Source: Aureobasidium sp. EXF-3400 (Eukaryota; Ascomycota; Dothideomycetes; Dothideales; Saccotheciaceae). Taken from it: a stretch of DNA of 64,000 nucleotides. A program made the translations under genes and the position numbers. Below the pieces are notes generated by a model, which worked only from the letters and a program-made list of their open reading frames with translations, was not told the origin of the DNA and ran no database searches. The stretch is taken from assembly GCA_024195585.1 (NCBI GenBank), contig SWBL01000172.1, positions 1 to 64,000 on the forward strand, written 5' to 3'. This document shows, one piece after another, positions 48,922 to 59,639 of the stretch; the stretch's first letter is position 1; each line of letters begins with the position of its first letter.

Positions 48922-49731
48922 ATGCCATCCATCGATCTATCTCCAATCCGCATACCACCTCCAACAACACTCCTCGAACTGCGCACGTCAAAACTGAAAA
49001 ATTTCGGCACCGTCCTCTCAGGCATCGATAAGAAGCCAATTCACATACCACTCTATGTCTCTTCCACTGGACTGACAGACGACGAACACGACCTAACATT
49101 CCACGGTGGTGTTGACAAAGCTATTCACCAATACGATCATGGACACCACGCTTTCTGGCAATCTCGCCACCCCCAGGCAGCCGCAAAGTTTGTAGCTGGC
49201 GGTTTCGGCGAGAACTTCGTTGCCGAGGGCTTGACCGAAGAGAACATCTGTATTGGTGATGTTCTGCGTGTTGGTCCTAAGAACTCAACATTGACTGGTG
49301 GGAACAATGGTTGTTTGCTTCAAGTCAGTCTACCTCGACAGCCATGCTTCAAACTAAACCAGAGATTTGGAGTTAAGAACTTCGCGCCAGAAACGCATCG
49401 GGAGAACAAGACTGGATGGTACTATCGAGTCCTCAAACAGGGTTGTATCTCCGCTGGGATGGAGCTGAGAGTGATGGAGAGGCCGCAACCTACCTGGTCG
49501 ATCGCAACACTTCAGCACTTTGTTCATCGAGATAAGGATGATCTGAAAATGGCCAAAGAATTCTGCGATATGCCAGAGCTGGGTAAAGAGTGTAGAGATG
49601 TGTTCAAGAAGCGCATTCTTGAAGCAGTGGCCAAAGCAACACATCCAGTGGCGCAATGGACAGATTACACCATTGACTGCGAAGACCATGGAGACACCAC
49701 GAATCGTTCGACTGGAACTGACGACCGCTGA
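48922..49731 (+). CDS. MOSC-domain half of a MOSC/flavin/2Fe-2S protein
   Basis: This 269-codon open frame starts at ATG 48922. It carries the MOSC fold found on molybdenum-cofactor sulfurase-type proteins: LTFHGGVDKAIHQYDHGHHA, GGFGENFVAEGLTEENICIG, GCLLQVSLPRQPCFKLNQRF (conserved Cys) and a C-terminal three-helix region ending near TDYTID. MOSC domains bind or transfer sulfur and molybdenum cofactor. In fungi and bacteria this arrangement is normally fused to a reductase and ferredoxin domain. Here the downstream reductase lies in the +1 frame. The last ~15 codons of this frame (from CEDHGD) look unconserved, so the true protein probably continues after a frameshift. No splice site is visible at the switch. 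Confidence 0.8.
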   Translation: MPSIDLSPIRIPPPTTLLELRTSKLKNFGTVLSGIDKKPIHIPLYVSSTGLTDDEHDLTFHGGVDKAIHQYDHGHHAFWQSRHPQAAAKFVAGGFGENFVAEGLTEENICIGDVLRVGPKNSTLTGGNNGCLLQVSLPRQPCFKLNQRFGVKNFAPETHRENKTGWYYRVLKQGCISAGMELRVMERPQPTWSIATLQHFVHRDKDDLKMAKEFCDMPELGKECRDVFKKRILEAVAKATHPVAQWTDYTIDCEDHGDTTNRSTGTDDR

Positions 49732-50590
49732 TACTTCGAACGTCGTGACTACACCAATCCCAGCCGGCAGCTACACCCTCCTCAAACTACCCAATGGACT
49801 CCAACGCGCCTACTCAATCGTAACCGGCACGACATCGTCTTTCACCCTCGGCATTGCCCTCGACGACGAAAGCCGCGGTGGCTCCTCATACATACACAAC
49901 AACCTCACCATCGGCGATATCATCCAAGTTGGACAAATGACTCGCGGCATCAAACCCAACGGCATGGCGTCCCACCACATCTTTATCGTTGGCGGAATCG
50001 GAATCACCGCTTTCATCTCCACGATGAAGAAAATGCATTCCATCAACCAGACTTTCGAACTACACTACGCGGTCAGATGTGCAGGAGATGTAGCGTTTAG
50101 AACACTGATGAGTGGCTTTAAGGACAGCATTCATATATACGATAAGGAGAAGGATCAAAGGATGGACATCAATCAGATCTTGAGAGATAGGATTGACAAC
50201 AGTCATGTCTTTACCTGTGGACCAGAGCGTATGATTTCCTCTGTCATCGCTGCAGCAAAAGAAGTGGGTATGGCAGAGGATGAAGTTTTCTACGAGACTT
50301 TCACCAGCGACACTTCTGGCGATCCGTTTACAGTTGATGTTGTCTCGTCCAACAAGACCACGAGACTGAATGTTGGGCATGAGCAGAGCTTACTGGAGGT
50401 TATGAGGGCTGCAGGATTGGAGGTGGCAAGTTCGTGTGAGACGGGCAGTTGCGGTACTTGTAGGATCAGTGTGAGAGAAGGGAAGATTGTACACAAAGGG
50501 AAGGGATTGACGACAACAGAGCAGGAGAAACAGATGCTGTGTTGTGTCTCGAGAGGCCAAGGACACATTGTGGTGGAACTCGACGTTTGA
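49688..50590 (+). CDS. Flavin reductase/2Fe-2S ferredoxin half, frameshifted from MOSC
   Basis: The conserved part starts at ATG 49688 (METPRIVRLEL), overlapping the MOSC frame. It has a phthalate-dioxygenase-reductase-like flavin domain (LQRAYSIVTG), an NAD(P)-binding block (IFIVGGIGITAFIS, VFTCGPERM) and a C-terminal 2Fe-2S ferredoxin with four Cys (CETGSCGTC, then MLCCVSRG). Such modules pass electrons from NAD(P)H through flavin to the iron-sulfur cluster, presumably to the MOSC-linked partner. I cannot tell whether this is one gene broken by a single-base indel (real or sequencing) or two proteins from one transcript. The open frame itself reaches back to 49598. Confidence 0.78.
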   Translation: METPRIVRLELTTADTSNVVTTPIPAGSYTLLKLPNGLQRAYSIVTGTTSSFTLGIALDDESRGGSSYIHNNLTIGDIIQVGQMTRGIKPNGMASHHIFIVGGIGITAFISTMKKMHSINQTFELHYAVRCAGDVAFRTLMSGFKDSIHIYDKEKDQRMDINQILRDRIDNSHVFTCGPERMISSVIAAAKEVGMAEDEVFYETFTSDTSGDPFTVDVVSSNKTTRLNVGHEQSLLEVMRAAGLEVASSCETGSCGTCRISVREGKIVHKGKGLTTTEQEKQMLCCVSRGQGHIVVELDV

Positions 50591-50696
50591 TCATCAGCTC
50601 ACCCTACATGTGGTTTGCGCTCTAGTTCTGATACACATCGAATCTTGGAAAGCACCACCGTTGAATACCACAAGCTCAAGTTCTGATTCACAGCAC

Positions 50697-51623
50697 TCAC
50701 ATCTCCATCTCATCACCTGTCGCATTTGAATCCAGTCCCAAGTCCTGCCTCAGCACCTTCAAGAATCCTGGTGATATCCTTTCTCCTTGTCTCACCCAAA
50801 CAGCCTCCCTACACGCTTTTGCGGTAGGTCTCTTCTCGACATCGTCTCTCAACATCCAGTCGGTCGTTTCCTTAGCCCAAGAACTCATGAGCCTGCTTTC
50901 CGTATGTGGAGGCACAAGAGCCTGCGTGCACAAATCGCTGCAGACCTGCCCAAGAGCCCAGACGTCCGCCTTGCACACCTGTTCTAGATCGTAGTCACAA
51001 AACAGAGTTTCAGGAGCCGTGTAGCGTCCCACTGGGGCAGGTATACTCTCATTCTCCAGGAAATGGGCGGCAAAACCAAAGTCCGAGATCTTGAAGGTTA
51101 GATGAGGTGACTTGGACTCATGAAAGACAAGGATATTGGCGGGTTTGATATCTCTGTGCGCAAGGCTTTGATCATGCAGGTACGTCAAAGCAGATAGCAT
51201 TTGATAAGCCACCGTTTGAGCGACTGCTTCGTCTAGTCCCGAGATACCAAGAGTCGAGTAAGCAGTATAGAAGTCGAGAAGGTTGTGATCCGCAAGTCCG
51301 GTCAAGATACACGCATTCCAAGATCCAGTTCCAGGGTCAGGCACGCCGCCTATGTCTTCCAAGACGACGACGTTGGGATGCGATAGACTCGCCAGAATAG
51401 TGGCTTCCTCACGAAATCGCCTAAGTTGAGCTGATGTTGAGGTCTGAAGTACTTTCATGGCGAAGAGCTTGTTGGACTGGGGTTTGACAATTCGATACGA
51501 TATGCCATAGTTTCCGGTACCAAGAGTGGATTGAACGACATAATTTCCATTGCGATTGTAAGATGTTGCCACAGTGTTTGTGGATAGTGGTGTAGGCGTC
51601 AGATCGGAGATAGTGTTGCCCAT
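50697..51623 (-). CDS. Serine/threonine protein kinase, likely myristoylated
   Basis: Single exon, 308 residues from ATG 51623; codons further upstream lack an ATG. The kinase domain is complete: glycine loop LGTGNYG, VAIK-type Lys57 (FAMKVL), a conserved Glu in FREEATIL, catalytic HRDIKPAN with Asp158, SDFGFA with Asp181, and an APE motif (TAPETL). A short C-terminal tail follows. The N-terminus MGNTIS matches the N-myristoylation pattern (Gly2, Ser6), suggesting membrane targeting. The kinase subfamily is not identifiable by eye. It converges with the MOSC/reductase gene, with about 105 nt between stops. Partner and substrate are unknown. Confidence 0.85.
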   Translation of the reverse strand: MGNTISDLTPTPLSTNTVATSYNRNGNYVVQSTLGTGNYGISYRIVKPQSNKLFAMKVLQTSTSAQLRRFREEATILASLSHPNVVVLEDIGGVPDPGTGSWNACILTGLADHNLLDFYTAYSTLGISGLDEAVAQTVAYQMLSALTYLHDQSLAHRDIKPANILVFHESKSPHLTFKISDFGFAAHFLENESIPAPVGRYTAPETLFCDYDLEQVCKADVWALGQVCSDLCTQALVPPHTESRLMSSWAKETTDWMLRDDVEKRPTAKACREAVWVRQGERISPGFLKVLRQDLGLDSNATGDEMEM

Positions 51624-52409
51624 AGCACCTTCTGCTGTGTATGTCCTCAGCTTGTCGAAAGCGAGGCTGCGCAAATTGCGATTGCGAACTTATGAGGTTT
51701 GTTGGAAGCACATTGTATCAGATGAAAGTGCTGAATATATCTCTTCGAAGGCGGATGTGAATGTGTTGTGTAGAAGGAATCTGAAACAACAGTGCAGTGT
51801 CATTTAGCGCTACGGATAGGTCAGGTATGTGTTACCCCTTGCTTTGTTTGTGTCTTTGTCGCTCTTGTGGCTTTCTCGTCAGTCTCGCAACTCTTTGTTC
51901 AACATGTTTTGCTAAGACATGTGAGTTGTATCTGTGTCGACCAAGTCCAAAAGTCGCAAACCACCTGTGTTCCTGGGTAGTCTTCGTGTCTTGTTCTGAT
52001 GTCTTGATCTATCGCCGGGAGTAGGTAATCAAGCTCCTGGTGACACAAAGATTGCTTCCAACCAGCCGGGTATGATTCGTTGATCCATCGGGTAATTCTT
52101 TCGTGATGTGAGAGTGGAGTGCAAGGTCAAAGATCGGACCCGAGAATATGCTTGGGCGTTGTCAGCTTATATGAAAACATTCACGCCAAGCTGTCTCACG
52201 AGTCACGACTGCTAGATTGATTCTGGAGATTTGATCCGTCGGATTGTTTCGCATTGGCGAGAGCCGCTTGCATGTCCTGAGCCAAGCGGCACAGGGACGT
52301 GCCAATCAATTATGAAGGAGTGATTGCCTGGCAAAAGGCATCAATTTCCATCTTGCCCGTGGTTCGCGGGCTCTTTGACAGGTTTGAATGAAGGTCGAGG
52401 CCCGAGTGA
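51624..52409. other. Kinase promoter side, no gene
   Basis: Non-coding sequence between the kinase start and the inverted-repeat element. Short ORFs only. No motif is assigned. Confidence 0.4.
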
Positions 52410-52443
52410 ACGTGCGAGTGCATCCCTTTCAAGACAGTCGGTC

Positions 52444-52492
52444 AATGCGGCCACTCCGCATTTATAACTGAATAGCTGATTTCAGGATTTCT
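52444..52492 (+). repeat. Left terminal inverted repeat
   Basis: A 49-nt arm containing ATGCGGCCACTCCGCATTTA. It pairs with 52936-52984 in inverted orientation with one mismatch. Confidence 0.85.
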
Positions 52493-52935
52493 AAACTTCT
52501 GATTTTTGAATCCTTATAACTTTAACGTACCGGTACCGAGTACGCTACTACCTATCCTTCTACTCTTATTATTGCGCTATTACCTACTCTACTCTATAGT
52601 TATATACGCTTTCTATATGGTTATTGCTAGTATTCTATACTGACTTATTGTCGTACTCGTGGTTGTAATTATAGAGCGCGCTTCTATTCCTAAAGCCGCC
52701 GAGACTTGCATTCGACTTCCGTGTCCGTAGAGGGGCATTTAGAATAAGTTACGTAGACCCCTACTCTCTTGATTACTAATACACCTACCTATATATATAT
52801 CTATATTTTCTTATACACTTAGGTCATTTATGTATAGTATTAAACGTAGCAGCATGTATAGTAGTATAGTCATATTTAGCAAAGGGTATACGAGCTAGAA
52901 TGCTAACAGTGAGAATCTACAGGATCCAGGAATTC

Positions 52936-52984
52936 AGAAATCCTAAAATCAGCTATTCAGTTATAAATGCGGAGTGGCCGCATT
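52936..52984 (-). repeat. Right terminal inverted repeat
   Basis: The inverted partner of 52444-52492. The single difference is TTTCAGG on the left against TTTTAGG here, read in the same orientation. Confidence 0.85.
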
Positions 52985-53018
52985 AACCGACCGTCTTTAA
53001 GGGGTCCACTCCGTACAG

Positions 53019-53589
53019 TGTCAAGTTCCCTTCGCCAGATTTATACAAAACTCCGCTCGTTGGGAACTCGCGCGTCCGGGATTCCGTGTTTCACGGCTGC
53101 AAGTCCGCAACGCGTCGGTAAGAAATGCCATGCCGTCCCGTCGGTTAAACACGGCGCGTTCTGACCCATTTCATGAGTTGGGTATTCGCAAGGACTTGCC
53201 AAGGAAAAGAGATGAATATCCCTGTGGTATCCGTATGTCGTGGATCGCAAGTGAGACAACAATAGGATGATGGAAAAGCACAAATCCGTGAGTGACAGTC
53301 GTGCTAGTTCAAGTGCGGATTTAAGCACTCTAAATGCGCGATCGTCAATCGAAGTGGAGGCTGGGCCCAGGCCCTGCGGCTTGCCTCTCAGAATCAATCG
53401 GAGCAGCGGTCCGTGATGCAACCGCATAGGCGGCAGCCAATCGAGGCAACTCATATGTAGAAGACAGCAGATACTTTTCCAGGTGGGTTTCTGTCGCGGC
53501 TTCCAAAGTGCTGATATTCTGTTGTTGCCTGTCGTATCGGTGTCAAACTTCCATCGATCCTACCTGGAGGCTTCGCCGACGCCATCAGC
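53019..53589. other. Promoter region of hybrid kinase gene
   Basis: This sequence lies between the inverted-repeat element and the probable start of the histidine kinase. No gene is recognised. Confidence 0.4.
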
Positions 53590-56500
53590 ATGACAGGCGC
53601 ATGTCAACGACCGACAAGGCAAGTTCCAATTTAGAAGCAACCAACCATCATTTGTCTGTCTAATTTCAACACTGTAGACATTCTAACGACTCTCTCCTCA
53701 CCGCTCTCGCTCAGAACGGTGCACTTCGTCTACAATGCGATCGCGCGCTTGTGTCGTTGATTGAAGATGGAACATCATGGGTCGTCGCAGGTGCTGGACA
53801 ATCCAGCTTGCTATGTGCTCCTTACGACCAGTCTACCTCTTCATATCGAATCCTGCAACAAGCATTACTCGACCGTATACAATCTGCGGCTGTCTTTGGC
53901 GGCAGACGCTTGGCAAACCAATCCGACAATGTCATTGCAGATCACACTCGACACATCATTCTTGACTTGCAACAGAACCAAGACTCGAATGAGCCTGTAT
54001 TGACCCGAGTCTCTTATGCTGCTGTACCGATCAAATCGGTCTCGGGTCAACTCTTAGGCATGTATACCGTGATTGACAGCAAAACACGACAGGACTTTAT
54101 GACCAACGAAACATACATCGTCTTGAGTGACATCGCTTGCGCTACTGCACAGCACCTGGGAACACAAGACACCAGGATGAACATGAACGATGACACACGA
54201 GCCAAACTAAACTTCTCAAAGTTTTTGGAGCACAACAGACCTCGACCCACGAGAACCGTAGAAGCAGGCAGGCATTTGCCGACTTTTTCGGACACTTCCA
54301 AAGAGATCAATCGTGGAACTTCAAGTCCGACTAGTTCATCCTCTTCTAACTCTACTCTGAAGGATGCGCTTGATGAAACTGTTCTTTCGGCTAACAGCAC
54401 TCCTTTGACAACGCCAGCCGAAGAATGCTCGGAGTTTGTTTTCGTCGACCCATCGCCAACGCCTACGTTACTTCCCTGTCGAGTTCGTCAAAGCTCCGAT
54501 GCCAAATCAACTCATACTCTGACGAGTCAAGGTAGTCGACGCTCAGATCCGACGCTGTCGATTGCTGCAAGCTTGATCCGCGCTGCTCATGATCTCGAAG
54601 GTCTTGTACTATTGGATATTACGAACACCGGCGATGACACGACAAGCGATCATGTTCCAATATGCGAGACGCTCGAAGCCTCGATTGTCGATGACGACAG
54701 TACGCCGGCGCGCATCACACACTCCATATTTGTCGAACACGAGTCTCTTGATTATCTCATATCGAAATTCCCCCAAGGTTGTGTTCTAAGGGTTAGCGAG
54801 GAAGAGATATCAGCGCTTGTTGTCATGGAAATGTCGAGCCCTGGCCCAGCAGTTTACGAAATACTGGATAAGATGTTCGTCATGCCTCCAGATCTGCACC
54901 TGCTACTCCAACAAGCTCAATCACTGGTCTTCATGCCTTTGTGGGACCCAACGCGACGTACGACCTACGCCAGCATGTTGGGCTGGCCTAGGGATCCTGT
55001 GCGCGTGTTCAAGGAGCACGATCTGCTCTCTTTGTCGATCTATGGGAGAGTCTTGTGCGCCGAGATCACCCGCTTGAGTATGTGTCCCAATTATTTTGTT
55101 CAGAGAGGCCTTGCTAACTTTCGGGGCTGAAGACGCCCTTGACACGGAGGCAACAAAGTCTGATTTCGTTTCGTCTCTTAGTCACGAGCTGCGTTCACCA
55201 TTACATGGATGTCTGGGCGCTGTCGAAGTTTTGCGTGACACCGCGCTCGACAAGTCTCAAATAGAACTTCTGGGGATGATCGATTCTTGCGCTTCAACCT
55301 TGTTGTTCACCATGAACCATCTCCTGGACTTTTCCAAAATTAACGACCTTGACCGTACGCGATCTAGGCACCGTGGAGACTCTCACGGAGAGACGTCGCT
55401 AGCCTCGCCCAGAAACACATTCGGCCAAGTCAGTGAGGACTACTTATGCCGCATTGTGCAGGGTGTGGTTGAGGGCGTTTGGTATGGTCATGATAGGGAG
55501 CAAGCAGCCCATGAACGGGGATCGAATGCGTTCCTCCAAGACCAAGATTTACATCTCGACAGCGACAGTCCAATCGTGAAGAACAAAGACGTTGCAATCT
55601 TCCTTTTCATGGAAAGCCATGCGGCCTGGTTCTCCATGGTTTCAGCCGGAGCCTGGAAGAGGTTGGTGATGAACCTGTTCGGCAATTCTCTCAAATTCTG
55701 CCAGCGCGGCTACATCGAGGTTACGTTGAAGATGGTACCCGATCCGAAGAATCCCGGGAAAAAGATGGCTCATCTCATGGTCAGCGACACGGGTATTGGA
55801 ATGAGTGAAAACTTCATGAAGCATGCCTTGTATCGACCGTTCATGCAGGAAAACTCTCTTGTCAGTGGTACCGGAGTTGGGCTTAATATCGTCAAACAGA
55901 TTGTCAACGACCTTCAAGGAACCATCAATGTCACGAGCACTCTGGGTATTGGAACCCGGTTCGATGTGTTCATACCCTTGGTTGAACGAAAATCGATTTC
56001 TGACGAGGCTATTCCCGATGGAGGTGAGATACTGGATCCGGAAGCAGTCCTTAGCGGACGCACTCTCTGTTTGCTTCCATCCTCCCACACCACATCTGGG
56101 AGTACAGATACACCGCTCGAGCGTACGACTATGGTCCATTCTTACGTGAAGTCGATCGCTGAAAACTGGTTCCAAATGAAGGTCATTTCGGCTGAGACGG
56201 CAGACGAGGTCGATGCTGATATCTATGTCACTGAGGTCTCGGACTATGCCAGTCATAGTCGTTCAACAGGCAAGAGCTCCGACATGGCCAACAGGCATCG
56301 CACTATCCTGGTCGGTAATCAACGCGAGATATCGCAGACTCAACAACAGTACTCCAATGATTTCGTCGACCTGAAATATCCTCTCGGACCACGATCGCTC
56401 TCCCTTGCCCTTCATACCGCTATGAAGACACGAATCAATCAAGCGACTCAGGTTCTGACAGATCCTGCCACAGCGAGCTCACCGGAGCAGATTGAGGAAA

Positions 56501-56949
56501 TCGTAGAGATCAAAGCTGTCAGCCATGAGATGGAGAACGTCCCCGGTCAACCTACCCACCTCACCAAGACGGAACACCTTCTCCTCGTCGATGACAACGC
56601 AATCAACCTCAAAATCCTCTCCACCTTTGTCAGAAAGCTATCCTTCGACGCCCGCACAGCTATAGACGGTGAAGACGCACTCGAAACCTATACACAGTTT
56701 TCAAAGACCCAACCTTTCACCACTATTCTCATGGACATTTCAATGCCAAAGATGAATGGCTTTGAGTCTTCTCGTGCTATCCGCCAGTTTGAAGTTGAGA
56801 ATAGCCTTCCACCTTCGAGGATCATCGCATTAACTGCGTTGGGCTCGGAGGCTTCGAGGCGGGAGGCCGAGGCAAGTGGAATTGATGAGTTTCAGACAAA
56901 ACCTGTTGCACTGAGGACGTTGAAGGAGTTATTGCAGAGTGCGTCATAA
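53590..56949 (+). CDS. GAF-domain hybrid histidine kinase with receiver
   Basis: Three exons (53590..53618, 53678..55077, 55133..56949) give 1081 residues. Exon 1 is inferred: its donor is a GC dinucleotide in a strong AG|GCAAGT context, and it joins MTGACQRPTR to HSNDSLLTALA in phase. Residues ~20-150 form a GAF-like sensor (LRLQCDRALVSLIEDG). A disordered Ser/Thr linker and a second GAF-like region follow. HisKA has His494 in SSLSHELRSPLHG. HATPase_c has an N-box near 657 (NLFGNSLKF), SDTGIGM and SGTGVGLNIVKQ. The C-terminal receiver has LLLVDDN, phosphoacceptor Asp1011 in MDISMPKMNG, then ALTALG and TKPV. Signal perception should drive autophosphorylation and transfer to Asp1011, then to an Hpt protein (Ypd1 type). 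The signal is unknown. Confidence 0.88.
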
Positions 56950-57944
56950 CAGGCAATGACGACTTCTCAAAACATTTCTATGATTATTTTGCCTGCAGTA
57001 CTTTTAGCGAGCATTTCTGGTGTTGTTTCTGGTTGGGTTCTTTATGTCTCAAAATCTTGCAGTTGTGCGGTTCAGCTTTGGATGTACTACACACTCTTCT
57101 TCTTACATATCAGTTCAGCATTAGCATTTTCACATTCGTTCATCTTCTAGAATCTTCTTAACTTCCCTTGTCACATCTTGCAGTGCGAAGTAGGCAACAT
57201 AAAGGCGACCAGACAGCACGTTTATTACGACAACCATGGACATATCACTACTATACGCTCTATAACCTATCCCCAGATTCTGTAGAAGTACACATCAAAT
57301 CAAGAGGCTATTATCTATATAAGAGGAATTGGTCTTTTTCGCTATGTTTGTCTAATGCGGGAAGTATGGCTCAGCATCAGAATCCGTAACTTTGTGCTTG
57401 GATTTGAGAGATTTGATCTTTTAGAGTCTTTGCTGGAAATGCTGGTGAATATGGCGTTAGTTAGCCATGTACAATGTAAATCCCAAATCAATCACTGCAT
57501 TATGTGAGAGGACGCGTCGATAAGCCGCCGATACTAAGGTATTAGATGAAGTTGTAAGGTAACGAGGAGAAAAAGAAGTTTTTGAATGGTATAGTGAAGT
57601 CTCCGAGATCGCGCCTTCGAAAATGTAACTGATAAGTTGCTTTTGCAGTTAGAGGAGAGCATTTATTCCTAATGCTAGATGTGTTAGCCTCGCAAAGACT
57701 TGAGATTCGAGATGTTTGATGGAGTATTCATCGCCGACGAACAGGCAAGGTTTCAGAAAGGAACGCTGTTAAGGCATCGTGCAGTATATCAAGGACTTTG
57801 CGCTCGAAAACCACGAGATATAGCACTCATTCAATCATTTACCCGTTTGTATTCCAGTCTACTCAAAAAGTAGCACCTCACATACCCCAACTTCCCTCCC
57901 TCCATCCTCCACCCCATCCTTCCCACAATACCACACTCGCCCGT
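56950..57944. other. Convergent gap, no gene recognised
   Basis: A 1-kb stretch between the hybrid kinase and MCT1 stop codons. Short ORFs carry hydrophobic or low-complexity sequence without homology. Probably two 3' untranslated regions and spacer. Confidence 0.4.
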
Positions 57945-59123
57945 CTATTGCCTCTCTTCATCAACAAGCCCAGTATCCTCTAACGCCCTCATAAACTCCT
58001 CCAATTCTTTAGGGTCTGTAAGCGCCAACACACCTCCTCCCTTTCCTCCCAATCCTTTAATGCCCACCTCTTTACCAACAAGATTTCTCCCCACTTTGCC
58101 AGGTCCGATTCCAATCCATCGCTTGACTTTTTGTTGCTGGTGTAGGTATTGGATGCTTTGGTGCCAGAGCACTGGTTCGGCGGCTGAGCGAGCTACCAGA
58201 TCGATGAGTTCTGGTGCTGAAGAGAAGGGGAGGGCGGTGACGTTGGAGACACAAGGGAGGGTGTGGGCGGAGAAAGTGATGGCGTTTGGTGCTGAGAGGA
58301 GGCGCCGCATCAAATCCACTGCAGGCAACATTAATGGCGAATGGAATGGTGAGTCGGCTTTTAGGCGGACAGCACGTGGATCATGACTGTCAAAGTGCCG
58401 CACATGCCTCAGAGCTTCCTGTATATGCGCAATCTCTCCACTCAACACAAATTGCGTTTTAGAGTTTATGTTGGCCACATTCGCCCTCAGTTCCGTATTG
58501 GCAGCCAGGTATCGTGTTATAGCATTGAGTGTGGCGTCGCGTTGATCAGGCTCACACACCAGTGCAATCATACCCATTTCTTGGTCGGAGGAAGCAGAGC
58601 ACCTCGCCATAACCTCTCCTCGTTGCCTAACCATCTTCAACGCCGTCTTGAACTCTAAATTGCCTGCTGCAACCAGCGCTGCGAATTCGCCTAAGCTGTG
58701 GCCGAGAGTGAAATCCACAGTGTCTTTGGTGTCGAAGCCGAATTCTTTTTCTAGCACGCGCAGGATCAGGATGCTGGTGGCCATGATGGCGGGTTGAGAG
58801 TTTTGGGTGGCGGTGAGATTGGCATTGGTACCGGAGGTGATGAGATCGGTGAGAGAGGGTGAGATGGACAGCGTGTGGTTGATCTCTTCGAGGAGGGGTT
58901 TGACTGTCGTTGGGAAGGCGGCTAACCAGGGATCTAGCATGCCCACGCGCTGAACGCCTTGACCGGGGAAGAAGAGGGCGGTCTTCGGGCGGGTGGGCGT
59001 CGTGTATGCTCTTGTTGATGTGCATGGCGATGTGTATGTTGTAGGTCTCCCTCCTTCTCTTGTGGCATGTGGGAGTAGTGCCCTGGCCTGAGAAAGGCGT
59101 CCTCTGGCTGGGACTCTCATCAT
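57945..59123 (-). CDS. MCT1: Mitochondrial malonyl-CoA:ACP transacylase
   Basis: Single exon, 392 residues from the first of two adjacent ATGs (59123); codons further upstream lack an ATG. The first ~45 residues are Arg/Ser/Thr-rich without acidic clusters, as in a mitochondrial presequence. The enzyme has FFPGQG at 51-56, nucleophile Ser143 in GHSLGEF, a conserved Arg in VRQRGEVM, and His in DSPFHSPLM. These are the catalytic residues of the FabD-type transacylase fold. It transfers malonyl from CoA to acyl carrier protein for mitochondrial type II fatty acid synthesis, which supplies lipoic acid precursors. Length suits a stand-alone enzyme, not a polyketide synthase domain. The GKGG loop near the C-terminus is unusual but small. 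Confidence 0.9.
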   Translation of the reverse strand: MMRVPARGRLSQARALLPHATREGGRPTTYTSPCTSTRAYTTPTRPKTALFFPGQGVQRVGMLDPWLAAFPTTVKPLLEEINHTLSISPSLTDLITSGTNANLTATQNSQPAIMATSILILRVLEKEFGFDTKDTVDFTLGHSLGEFAALVAAGNLEFKTALKMVRQRGEVMARCSASSDQEMGMIALVCEPDQRDATLNAITRYLAANTELRANVANINSKTQFVLSGEIAHIQEALRHVRHFDSHDPRAVRLKADSPFHSPLMLPAVDLMRRLLSAPNAITFSAHTLPCVSNVTALPFSSAPELIDLVARSAAEPVLWHQSIQYLHQQQKVKRWIGIGPGKVGRNLVGKEVGIKGLGGKGGGVLALTDPKELEEFMRALEDTGLVDEERQ

Positions 59124-59639
59124 GGTCCGAGTCGTCGCGCTGAGGCTGTAAGTAATGCTTTGGCCGGGCGCATCTCCATTCACGAATCAACGTGGTTGGA
59201 ATCGCCTATGACGGTCGTTGTGTTGGTCCGAGATTCACATGCGGCTGTCAACAAGCAGCTTCGAGAGATGACGCTGATGAGCCGAGGTTACCAGCTGGTC
59301 GAGGTCAAGCTGGCTGCAGCGCCTGTCCGCGGCTCCGGGAGCTTACCCCAGCGGCCACCTTCGGCTTTACTATTTCCCTCACATCTTATATACCGCCCAT
59401 CAGGCCCCCTTCCTCTGGCCATCAAGACTCCTTTGAGGACCACAGTAGACATCATCACAAGTTTAGTCAACCAGGCAGGTACATTTTCATATAATAAAAA
59501 GGGTTCATAACATTTCGTTTCTTAACTGGCTAAAGATCGTGCGAGCATTCGACGCAAGACGGAGGTATCAAAGGGGAAGAGGGGGAATCATTTTTCGTGG
59601 TGCACAGGAACTGACGACAGCAAATGCAGCAGAATGCAT
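59124..59639. other. MCT1 promoter region
   Basis: Non-coding sequence between MCT1 and the glutamate dehydrogenase fragment, both on the minus strand. It includes a GC-rich CCGCGG-like stretch (about 59327-59332). No gene is recognised. Confidence 0.4.

Larger units (their letters stand above)
52410..53018. mobile_element. Non-coding inverted-repeat element (MITE-like), RIP-like interior
   Basis: Two arms are inverted copies: 52444-52492 and the reverse complement of 52936-52984 match at 48 of 49 positions. The similarity continues outwards, with mismatches, for roughly 35 nt on each side, so the element spans about 52410-53018. Its interior encodes nothing and is very AT- and TpA-rich. In 52541-52620 I count 18 TpA, no CpA and 2 TpG dinucleotides. 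At least two of the differences between the arms are CpA to TpA. Both features fit repeat-induced point mutation. The exact ends, target-site duplication and superfamily could not be fixed. It may be a non-autonomous DNA transposon or a decayed copy of one. Confidence 0.75.
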
